Made by a program: the position numbers and the translations under genes
The notes under the pieces: generated by a model
Told to the model about the DNA's origin: nothing
The model's input: only the letters and a program-made list of their open reading frames with translations
The model's database searches: none
Part shown: in pieces, positions 21,308 through 30,490 of the stretch
Numbering within the stretch: the first letter of the stretch is position 1
How the letters are laid out: each line of letters opens with the position of its first letter
From: Ixodes scapularis
Taxonomy: Eukaryota > Arthropoda > Arachnida > Ixodida > Ixodidae
NCBI RefSeq assembly: GCF_016920785.2
Contig: NW_024609879.1
Span: 15,191,145-15,255,144 of the forward strand
DNA: 64,000 bases
Direction of reading: 5' to 3'

Positions 21308-21590
21308 GTTATTCTCGAAAGTGCCAGTTCATCCTCGCCCCGAGCGCGCGACGCTCGAACCTTCTTTGCCGAACTTTCGAGATAGTGACGCACGGTAGAT
21401 AAGCAGCTGCCCGCGGACTCGTCGAGTCAGTCTCAGTCTCGCTTGCGCTCTGTTTCGCCGCCGAATCGCCGCCTGCTTTTCTCCTGCCTCGACGCTCTTG
21501 CGTTACTTATTTTTGGTTGGCACAAGTTCGCCCATTAAACCTTTATTTTCAGTTTACTCTTTGCCTTCTCGTCGCCTTTATTCGTGACAA
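21308..21590 (-). repeat. Probable BEL/Pao LTR
   Basis: 283 bp starting TGTTATTCTCG and ending TTCGTGACA on the plus strand, so it begins TG and ends CA on either strand, directly adjoining the gag leader. Only one copy is present in the window, so the boundaries rest on the TG...CA ends and position. The minus-strand reading contains AATAAA words near its start. Confidence 0.55.
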
Positions 21591-21739
21591 TATGTTGAGA
21601 AACCTAGGAAAACGAAGGCAATCACGCTAGACGAATCGGTCGGTGCGATCTTTTCCTTTAATGTTAATTTTTCAGACTAATAAAAAATACAAAAATCATG
21701 AGCTCCCGCCGCTTCTCTTCTTCCTCATCGCCTGGTTGC

Positions 21740-23793
21740 AACGACAAGGTTGACTTGGATTGGCTACTATTGGCTAAAAGCATCTGTTCCTGATCTGGTT
21801 ATCTTTAATTGGCTACAAATGGCTATAAGTGACTAGTATTTATAATTAGCAGCTAGTTCTTTGTCTACGAACTGGAATGGCTTCAAGTGGCTATTTTTGG
21901 TTATTATCATCCATTTTTATCAGATTGGCTTCGAATGGCTATGAGTGGCTATGAATGGCTATTCGTGAATATCCACAATTATACTTGCTAAAAGCCATTG
22001 CTAGGCACTTGAATCCAATCTTGTTACAAATAAATGACGAAGCCAACAATTGCTACTATACTTTGTCTCATCCTACGATGGGCTAAAGGCCAAAGCCACA
22101 GACCGCCAGGTCCAATCAGATTCTAAGCTGCACTATGACACGCTTAACATTGATTAGGGGTGGACGAATAATGCTCGAATCCAAAAGTGGCGCATCATTT
22201 CTATAGCTTCGATGCTGTAAAGAGCCTACTTGTCGTGGTTTTCTTTGCGATGTAAAATTGTTGAGTCAGTCAGTGCTTTCGATTAGAACCACTGTCCACC
22301 CGTCCCCCCATCAGTGATCCGAGACGCGGGCACCGATACGTGCATCGAAGCGAAATACCGCGCAATTTCTAAGTGGATCGTGATTGGATCGGGCGGTCTG
22401 TAGCTTTGGCCTTTAGTCCATCGTAGGGTGAGACGAAGTATAAAAGCCAGTCCGGTTAGTAAATACTAAAATTGCTCATAACTATCAAGACTAGCCACTA
22501 ATAGCCGTTTCCAGCTATTTCAAGCCAATCTAATAAAGAATAAGTGCTTATAGTCAATAACAGCCCTTTGTAGCCAGTTTCGTCCATAAAGAGTGAAATA
22601 GCACAGAATTGTCCATTATAGTCGCTAATAGCCAATGCGAGCCATTTGAATCTAATCTGGCCAGAAATAGATGCTAATAGCTAACTATAGCCACTAAAAG
22701 CCATTCCAGTTAGTATACATAAAACTTGCTTATAAATATCAACACTAGTCACTAATAGCCATTTGTAGCAGTTTTAAGCCAATCTAATAACCAATAAATG
22801 CTTATTGCAGCAAGTGATAGCGCTTTGTAGCCAATTTCATTTATAAAGACTGAAATAGCACATAATTGTCAATTATACTCGCCAATAGCCATTGCTAGCC
22901 ATCTGAAGCCAATCTAGTCCAAATAGATGTTAATAGCCAACAATATCCACTAAAAGCCATTCCAGTTAATAAACACAAAAATCTTTAGAACTATCAACAC
23001 TATTCACTAATGGCCATTTCAAGCACATCTAACAAAGACTAAATATGTATAGCCAATAATAGCCACTTGCAGCCTGCTTTATTCATAAACACTGAAATTG
23101 CACAGAATTGTTTACACACACTAATAGCCATTGCTAGCCATTTCAAGCCAATCTGGTCAGAAATAGATGATAATAGCCAATAATAGCCACTTAAAGCCAT
23201 TCCAGTTGGTAAACACAAAGATCGCTCATAACTATCAAATCCGGTCGTAATAGCCATTTGTAGCCACATCAATTCATTGCAATAAAAATAGATGCTTATT
23301 GCAAGAATAGCCACGTGTGGTCATTTTCATTCATAAACACTGAAATAGCACATAATTGTCAATTATACTCGCTAATAGCCATTGCTCGCCATTTGAAGCC
23401 AATCTCGTCAGAAATAGATGCTAATTACGAACAATAGCCGCTAGTCATTCTAGTTAGTAAACACAAAAATCGCCCATAACTATCAACACTAGTCACTAAT
23501 AGCCATTTGTAGCCATTTCAATCAAATTTATCTAAAATTTGATTCATAAGCCAATAGTATCCGCTTGAAGCCATACTCATTTTTAAGCACCGAAATAGCA
23601 CAGAATTGTTCAATCATCTCATCAATATCCATCAGCAGCCATTTCAATTCAATCCCGTCAAAATAAACACAAATAGCCAACATTATCCACTTGAAGCCAT
23701 TCCATTTCGTAAATAATAAAATAGCTCAAGCAATATTTAACTACTAATAAGCGTTTCTAGCCATTAGAAGCCGATCTAATAAAAAAATAGGTG
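21740..23793. repeat. AGCCAT satellite array, period ~245 bp, with orientation switch
   Basis: Degenerate tandem units hold TAATAGCCATT, AGCCATTTCAAGCCAATCT, ATTCATAAACACTGAAATAGCACA and CCATTCCAGTTAGTAAACAC. The last landmark recurs at about 22701, 22957, 23197, 23444 and 23697, spacings of 240-256 bp. A shorter AGCCA sub-repeat runs through every unit. From about 21750 to 21960 the words appear as GGCTACAAATGGCTATA, the reverse complement, so the array changes orientation near 21970. A TIR element (22057-22442) interrupts it, and a 265 bp unrelated block (23794-24058) separates the next piece. Confidence 0.85.
22057..22442. mobile_element. 386 bp MITE inside the satellite
   Basis: About 45 bp terminal inverted repeats: TATACTTTGTCTCATCCTAC with GATGGGCTAAAGGCCAAAGC on the left (22057-22105), and the complement ending GGGTGAGACGAAGTATA on the right (22394-22442), with about five mismatches. 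The ends are flanked by satellite sequence. The interior has no coding frame. Superfamily not assigned; the TA-rich ends would suit a TA target. Confidence 0.85.
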
Positions 23794-24143
23794 CTTATTA
23801 GCGGCGAGATGTTTCGGTGGCGCCCTCGTTCGGTTACCTTCCGTGACGTCATTACCTTGTGAACAGCAAGCTCGATGGTGTTTGTAATAAGCATTCTGGA
23901 ATCCTGAAATCATAGCGGTCTCAAAGTAACACTGGCAACACCGTCAAAATTTAAGTTCTTACATTCCTCTTATTTCCGTCGATGAGACATCCCTTTCTGA
24001 CGTCATAGTCAGCATTCCGCCAATTGTGGTGGGCCGACCCTTTCGATCGCTCACGTCGCCAGTAGCCAATATTAGCCACTTGAAGTCATTCTCATTCATA
24101 AACGCTCAAACAGCAGATAATTGCTATTATACTAACAGCCATA
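23794..24143. other. Unclassified 265 bp insert, then one satellite fragment
   Basis: 23794-24058 is unique-looking sequence beginning AGCGGCGAGATGTTTCGG and containing TGACGTCA twice (near 23843 and 24000). I could not find convincing terminal repeats. 24059-24143 is satellite again (TAGCCAATATTAGCCACTTG, ATTCATAAACGCTC). Confidence 0.5.
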
Positions 24144-26494
24144 GACTATTTCCATAAAGTCCTGCATGCAACACTGCACGCGTTGCACTCTGGGAACTAG
24201 TTGGCCAGGGAGGAGATTGACATGGTTTCGGTTTCGATCGACACGTCGACAAGAGATTATAGGGAGTTTTCACTGTTGTAATTGTGTCTCCCATTTTGTT
24301 GTTTGGAGTTATTTAGCGTGTGCAGAAGGCAAGCATTTCAAGAATTTCCATGACCCCTTAAATGCGTAGAGCACAGAAGATTACAAGTCTTACCACGCTG
24401 CCATCTTCTCAACAGGTTGCGATGTAATCCTTCATATTAGTGAATTTGTTCGAAAAAAAATAAACAAACAACAAAATGGCGGATTGACGTTATATGAAAA
24501 CAGCCTGTACACCAAGCGTGGACTATTAACGGCCGTTATCTCATGTTTTCTGATCCCGAGAGCGTCATTTGTGGTCTCTACACTAACCTAAATAGTCAGA
24601 CCTCGAAGCTTTAGAGCAAGCCCGAGACGTATAGCTTGTATTAAAGGAGCTGTGCAACGATATTCAATTGGAATGTTTTTCTCTCTACACGAGCTTACTG
24701 GCACACCTGGGACTCAAGGATACTCACACGCAACGCCACTGGCAAAGAAACTCCTTTGTTGCGGTGTAATTTCAAGGACAAAAGCGATCATTTTCATTCA
24801 ATCTCGCCTTTGCAAAATTTGATGCCGTAACTCGGGGATCGCAGTACACCCAAGTGACGATATTTGAATGCGGTTCATAGATTGGACCCGAGCATTGCGT
24901 GGGCACTCGACTTGGGCTCGTGATAATTGCTAGCTCGAGAAGCATTCGGGTAGTGACTCGAGTCCAATCGCTGCAACGACGACAACAGCCGAGCCCCATA
25001 ACAATGTCTAGAACTCAGCGCGTGTCCTGCGCTTTGCCAACCCCAGCGCGTGGCTATGATCAACACTGGCGGCATATAATCGGCTCCAGATCGCGTGGCC
25101 GCTTGTTCTGGCGGCGAGTTGAGGGTGTGAATGCTGCTCGCTTTTCTTAAATTTTTTTTCTGAGACTTCTATTGCGTGGGGTGAAGAACGAACGCGTGTT
25201 TCATAGGTCATTAGCCTTATGGATCCGTTTTAAACGGTATTTGCGCAAAGTACAAAAAGTGTTGCGTCGCTCCTTTAACACATGCTTGTTGTATTTTGTA
25301 CTTGAGCCTTTCTGTTAATGTGGACGAGCCAGTGCTGGGAATCTTGACGCTGCGAAGCTCGGGGATCTCGCTTGTGTACGAATCAACAAGCTGTAGCAAC
25401 CAATAAGTATGCATGCATCGAGCTCGCGCCTTTACATTAGTGTTGCTGATCAAGAAGTTTGTTTGTTTCGTGCGTCCATAGACAAAATATAACTTTTTGC
25501 AGTTACTGTTTTTCTTAATACGCCTGAGTACGCGAGGTAAAACTCGGAGGCGCCATTGAAAAGCTCAATTTTAACACACTTCTTATCTTTTATCTGTACT
25601 GACCCGCAGCACTGCACGAAGCGAAGTCCCCACCCGATCGCAGTTAACTAATATTCAACATCGCGTATGCGCATAAAGTTATCCTGCAATCGTATAAAAG
25701 CGCATTTGACGGTTGGTAATGGCCATAATACTTGCTATGTGTTTGCGTTCTTCCTGACTGAGTATGCCGAGATAATTTCAGACACACCATTCAGGAACAG
25801 ATCTTGGGCGTCAGTAAACGTTTGTCCAACAAGGCTTTGCGAGTAGTAGGGGACGCTTGCTATCCCCTGTCGTAGCTAGCCGATCTTAGTGTTTACGAAA
25901 ACTTAACCTTCTATCAGCATAAAATTTGAGTGGGAGATATATGATGACATGAGGAAAACATCATAGTAACTTTCGTGCAATAGTGAGGACGAATTTATTG
26001 CGTTTTTTGAAAAGTTCAAGCGTCAACCCTGGGCTCAATGTTGATACTCCTGTGAGGATGCGGCTTGCTTTTCGCACAATGAAGTAACAAGAAGCGAACG
26101 TTTGGCAAACAAAATACGTGCAAGGCTCAAGGTGACCAATATTCGGTTGTTGTTCAGTGGTACTAGACGGGGTTATTGAAATTGAGCTCAAAAATTCATT
26201 TGTGGAGTGAGGTGACTAAGCCACTTGCATATGCACGCAGAATATCCGGTATTTCCTGAACCAAGGAAAGTGCTCCGGTCTTCGTTTTGTATCGCTCGAG
26301 AATGTGTGTATGTATATTCGTAAAAAATCAGATAATCGAAAACGCAAGCAGCGCGTTCGGTCGCGGCGTGATAGCATGAGATGAAGCTGCTCAGTCGAAA
26401 CCGAAACTGAGTGGCCAACTAGTTCCCAGAGTGCACTGCGTTGTATTTCGCCGCGATGGGGCGCGTCGGTTTTGGATGAAGTCCATTAATAGTC
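24144..26494. mobile_element. 2.35 kb TIR element inserted in the satellite
   Basis: The ends GACTATT...AAGTCC (24144) and GGA...AATAGTC (to 26494) are inverted. Just inside is a 24 bp perfect inverted repeat, TGCACTCTGGGAACTAGTTG plus GCCA at 24184-24207 and its complement at 26412-26435. A further inner match is GGTTTCGGTTTCGA against TCGAAACCGAAAC. Satellite sequence stops at one end and resumes at the other. The 2.2 kb interior has no transposase-like frame but contains the dispersed repeat 24878-25180. A non-autonomous DNA transposon of unassigned superfamily. Confidence 0.78.
24878..25180. repeat. Dispersed repeat, second copy
   Basis: Aligns with 11840-12130 in the same orientation, with the landmarks given there. 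It lies inside the 2.35 kb TIR element, while the first copy has no such surround that I can see. Confidence 0.65.
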
Positions 26495-26960
26495 ATTCCG
26501 CCAATGTGGTCAGAGATATATTCTAATAGCCAACGATAGCCGCCTAAAGTCATTCCAGATTATAAACAGAAATAGCTCAGTTTTGATTACTCATTATTAA
26601 TATTTGTAGTCATATCTAGCAAATATATATAAAAGTGGAGGCTCATAGCCAATAAAATCCAGTTGAAGCCATATGCATACACCAACGCCGAAATAGATAA
26701 TTGTCAATTATCTCATCAAAAGCCATTCACAGCCATTTAAGGTCAATCTGGTCAAAGAAGATGCTAATAGCCAACAAAGTGCTACTAGAAGCCATTCATA
26801 AGTGTAAACAAACAAAGAATTCCATAATTAACAATAATCAGTTCTAGTCACTTAGAGTCAGTTCAAGTCGATCTCATAAAAAATTGATGCCTATTGCCGA
26901 TTATGGTCACTTGGAGCCATGGACATCTAATAAGACATGTTTTGGTAGGAATAGAACAAA
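26495..26960. repeat. AGCCAT satellite array, second part
   Basis: About two units of the same ~240 bp satellite (TCATTCCAGATTATAAACAG at 26547, CCATTCATAAGTGTAAAC at 26787), picking up directly after the right end of the 2.35 kb element. Confidence 0.75.
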
Positions 26961-27985
26961 TAAATCAACACTCAGATAACGTTATTAATTATTTAGATTG
27001 TACAACATCGCTATACAAATCGTGACTGGTCTATACAACACACTGCATTTTGACATCAAAATACCAAGAGATACAATATCACGAGCTCATGTTCAATATG
27101 CTCCATCAAAAAGGGCAAAATTTCATACTCTATCAAAATTTCTATTGAGTCAGACCCACTTGATTCATTTCCTGGGAAAGTGGCGAGTTGTCCACTCCTT
27201 ACAGCCAGGATCGCTTTCTGCTTCCGTCTCCCATTTTACCCCGGAGTTTCCTACCCGGAGTTTCCTGTATTAGTCTTAACGGTATTTGGTATAACCTTGC
27301 TAGCCATTAGAATTCTCATTTTGTTGAAAACAAAATCAATCACTTTTAGCAAAGTGAATGTAACGTCCCAATATCTGTCATTATTATTACCATGGGCCAC
27401 AGGCTACTCAGTGTGCTCAGCACCTACACTCCTCTGTCGCACCTATCACACTGCTGAGACCTACAGAAAGATATCGGGCTCTAAATTACTTTTATTCAGT
27501 ATAAAAGAGGTTTTAGACACTTATTTTGTCAACTTTCTTAGAGATAAAGCGGCGTTGTAAGCTATTCCTTCAAAAATCCTCGAGACAATCGTCGACCAGG
27601 CTTTTGACCTGGTGAGTGTCCAGAAGGGGTAAAGCACAATTGCCCCACATGCGGAATACCTGTAGGAAAAGCCCCACGTTATTAGCCCCGCGTTTCGAAA
27701 ACATCGTGTCCAAATACCCCTTCCCGTATTCCCCACGTGCCAAAAGCCGCGTCCTCACTGTCCTCGTTCCATGCTGGCTGTTCGCGCTTCAACCAGCATT
27801 GTTTCATGTCTTAACCTAATATGTTGGGGGTCTACAGAGGGTCTTTTAATTGAAAGAAGTAACATAATAAGGTTACTTGAGCTGCCAAAAAATTTACGAT
27901 GACGTGCAAGTGGTCAATTGCATAAATCTGCATTGCCAGTGGTGCACTCCACTGTCAGAGGTATACTCAGACGCAGCATTAAGTT
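26961..27985. other. Unannotated interval
   Basis: Several short open frames on both strands (for example 27180-27560 plus, 27521-27736 minus) with no family resemblance. Nothing supported. Confidence 0.4.
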
Positions 27986-28148
27986 TAATCCGCATGTAAG
28001 CGATTTCGCAAGCAACGAGACAAGCGACGGCGACCCGCTTCGCTGTCGCTCGGACAATCGCCCGACGAGACAAACCGCATGAAACCGACGGGAGCAAGCG
28101 ACCAATGCGATGAGCGGCGTTTTCTAGAAATAAAAATGAAAGACATTA

Positions 28149-28309
28149 GGGAGTTTTCGTAGACCGCGCTGCCCCCTCCGCTAAGCGTTCCGCAACGAAC
28201 AAGTTGCTACTGCGTTTGCGCGCCGATAGCCTTGACTGTGAAGTTCCCGCTATCGTAGCGGGTTGCGGAGGGCCTTGCGGGACGGCGAAAACGATCTACG
28301 AAAACTCTC
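28149..28309. mobile_element. 161 bp TA-flanked MITE
   Basis: GGGAGTTTTCGTAGA at 28149-28163 and TCTACGAAAACTCTC at 28295-28309 pair at 14 of 15 positions, and each end is bordered by TA. The interior has further self-complementary words (GCTATCGTAGCGGG). A TA target fits Tc1/mariner-type MITEs. Confidence 0.78.
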
Positions 28310-28336
28310 TAATTACATGATTCTGTAACGCCGAAT

Positions 28337-28856
28337 TATTGTGCAGCTGTCGAGGAGAAGGAGGGGAGGGTACGGAGGGGAATGTTTGCCCCTCTTCCTT
28401 CCCCGCCAAATCTAGTAGGGATATATTTCAGCTAAATATAGCGGGAAAATATTACCCTAGTGACGTCACACGTGACGTTCCGAGAGTAAATTTACCGGAA
28501 ATATTTTTCCGCAAAATTTAGCAGAAAACTTTTTCCGCTAACTTTAGCGGGAATATTTCTAATGTTATAGCGTGTGACGTCACACATCAGGTGTTTTATA
28601 TTTTGACGTAATACGTGATAACGCCGAGACCTGCACCGCCGCTCGAGCCTGAAACGGGCGCCTAAAGCAAGGAACTCATGAGCGACAAAAATGGGCGCCG
28701 CGAAGCAGTTTTCATGGCAACTTGCGGGCACGCTGTGACATGGCGGCTTGGCGTATATAGGTTCACGTCACAGCGTCCTGGGCTGTTGTTGTGGGAATCA
28801 GCGCGTGGCGCCCGTGTTTGCCGCTCATGTGTTCCTAGCTTAAGAGCTGCGCTCTA
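28337..28856. mobile_element. TIR element 2, relative of the CRE-minisatellite element
   Basis: The right end AAGAGCTGCGCTCTA (28842-28856) is identical to the right TIR of element 1. The left end TTATTGTGCAGCTGTCGAGG is a mutated version of TTAGAGCGCAGCTCTTGAGG. The subterminal sequence also matches (GCCCGTTTC(A/C)GGCT(C/T)GAGCGGCG). It has no 42 bp minisatellite but does hold two TGACGTCA palindromes (GTGACGTCACACGTGACG near 28460 and GTGTGACGTCACAC near 28572). It is interrupted by the 175 bp MITE at 28666-28840. Confidence 0.75.
28666..28840. mobile_element. PIF/Harbinger-like MITE with TAA duplication
   Basis: The terminal repeats are AGCAAGGAACTCATGAGCG and the complement of CGCTCATGTGTTCCTAGCT, continuing to about 35 bp. 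TAA borders both sides (28663-28665 and 28841-28843). Deleting the MITE and one TAA gives GGGCGCCTAAGAGCTGCG, which matches the uninterrupted end of element 1 (GGGCCCCTAAGAGCTGCG on its minus strand). That supplies an empty-site comparison and confirms a 3 bp TAA target duplication. Confidence 0.85.
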
Positions 28857-29153
28857 AAAAAGCGAGCGACGCAACCAGCGACAAATACCCGTCGCCCTTC
28901 TCTGACTCTCGTCGCCATCGATCGTCTCGTCGCTCGCTAAATCGCTTACATGCGGTTCAGTCTTTATAGACTTTATCTACCTATAGTCAGTGACAGGCTA
29001 ATGGCGCGTTCACATTGGCGACATGCGACAAGCGACAACAGACGTTCACACTGCAGGAGTTCGGAGAGTCGCTACCGGCCAGTTCCTTCTCGTAAGCTCT
29101 CGGGAGCCGCCGTCGATTCAGTGCACCCCGCCACAGCTCGGGTTCGCGAAACA

Positions 29154-29991
29154 TAACGTTAGACGTGATGTTTCGTTTGCCGGTGTCTATTTTTTTTTTC
29201 CAACGTCCGCACTAGACACATTACATCGTGTTCACGCGTCGGGTCGATACCGGCTTTCTCGGCGTCTTCCGTAAAGGTATTGGCTTTGTTATTTATTGGT
29301 AATCTGTGTAGGAAAGGCCTTAACAGCAAGAAGCTTGAGAATCTTGAAACTTACCCGAGACTGGTAAAAGATGGGAAACTTGGTGGAACCTTCAGACGTC
29401 CTTCTTCCTGTGTGCTTTTTCTTTCATGACGTTTCATATTTTTTACCACAGTCTCCGGTAATTTAAATGTGTTTTATGTCTTGATTTACATTACAAACCT
29501 TGCGACGCGTGACGGATAGGAAGAACTTTAATTTCTCCTGTCAGGTGTGCTAAACAATTGATGCTATACGATTTCGCGGTGCACGCACATTTCAAGATAT
29601 TCCGAATTGTTCTGAACTATCACACAAACAACTTCTCAAGCTCTACGAAAAAACGGTGAGTGTGCAGGCGAGCTGGAGGATGTTGCTCATGTTGAAAATA
29701 ACCCGAGACGTTGGTTAGAGATGGGAAACTTAGTGGGAAAAAAAGGACAGAGGAAGAAGGCCGTCTTGGAGTCCTGCGAAATTTCTTAACTTTCACTCGG
29801 GTTATTTTCAACTTTGTCAAGCTTCTTGCTGTTGGTGCCTTTCCTACACGGATTACCAATTATAAAGCGAAAAACCTTTAAAGAAGACGCCAAGAACGCC
29901 TCTGTCGACCCAACGCGTAAAAACGATGTGATGCGTCTAGTGCGTACGTTGGAAAAGATACACCGACAAACGAACCATAAAGTCCAACGTC
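29154..29991. repeat. Large inverted repeat with ~205 bp arms
   Basis: Left arm 29154-29362 and right arm 29788-29991 are reverse complements with scattered mismatches (CGTTTG(C/T)CGGTGT, CAACGT(C/A)CGCACTAGAC, GGTCGA, GGCGTCTTC, TTGGTAATC(T/C)GTGTAGGAAAGGC, AACAGCAAGAAGCTTGA). Each arm read outward carries a similar peptide: plus strand of the right arm KTFKEDAKNASVDPTRKNDV and LVRTLEK; minus strand of the left arm EDAEKAGIDPTREHDVMCLVR and on to LEK. The spacer holds a direct partial copy of the left arm (ACCCGAGAC...AGATGGGAAACTT at 29352 and 29697). I do not recognise the protein. Confidence 0.75.
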
Positions 29992-30173
29992 TCCAGTCCT
30001 CACACAAGATGGTACTGCGCCTAAGAAAGTCACTCAGGTTGTATATTAGTAAGTGACCGTAAATGAATGACCAAGTCTACACAATTACAAAGTGCGAAAA
30101 AATTAATTTCTAGCTAACATAGTGCTTATTACGCCTGGAGAAAACTAAAAAAAAAACTTCTGATATTGATTGG

Positions 30174-30317
30174 CCGTGCACCGAAATGTCCGTGCACCGA
30201 AAAGTCCGTACACCGAAACGTCCGTACACCGAAACGTCCGTGCACCGAAAAGTCCGTGCACCGAAAACTTCGTGCACCGAAAAGTCCGTGCACCGAAACG
30301 TTCTACACCGAAAAGGT
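30174..30317. repeat. 16 bp minisatellite
   Basis: Nine near-identical units of CCGTGCACCGAAAAGT (variants GTAC, AATGT, AACGT). It abuts the 3' end of LINE copy B. No spacers, so not a CRISPR array. Confidence 0.93.
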
Positions 30318-30490
30318 TAGTTAGTTAGTTGATTAGGGCTTTATGGCGCAAAAGCATCTTAGGCTATGATGCGCCAGATACAGACTATTGCAGAGAAGGT
30401 TTCAGAGGAGAAAGAGCTTTAGTAGCTGTGGTGGATTAAAACTATGTATATGACTTGTAAATAGTGATGGAGATGAAGTTGAATATAAAA

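Larger units (their letters stand above)
20281..21590 (-). mobile_element. BEL/Pao retrotransposon 5' fragment (LTR plus gag)
   Basis: Read on the minus strand: an LTR-like block (21590-21308), a short leader, then gag-like coding to about 20281, where similarity stops. The pol region and 3' LTR are absent, so it is a truncated insertion or a deletion product. Confidence 0.7.
27990..28955. mobile_element. Outer TIR element of a four-transposon nest
   Basis: CCGCATGTAAGCGATTTCGC at 27990 is answered by the complement GCTAAATCGCTTACATGCGG ending at 28955. Similarity continues inward (GCAACGAGAC against GCGACGAGAC), about 45 bp in all. CGAGCGAC-rich subterminal sequence is seen on both sides. 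Most of the interior consists of the three younger insertions listed separately; without them the element is only about 280 bp. No target duplication could be fixed. Confidence 0.75.

Noticed and set aside
26998..27760. Candidate genes on both strands (91-126 codons)
   Set aside because: No family resemblance, no repeated occurrence in the window, composition like the surrounding non-coding DNA.
30174..30317. CRISPR-like array
   Set aside because: The 16 bp units are directly adjacent with no spacers and the host is a eukaryote; it is a minisatellite.
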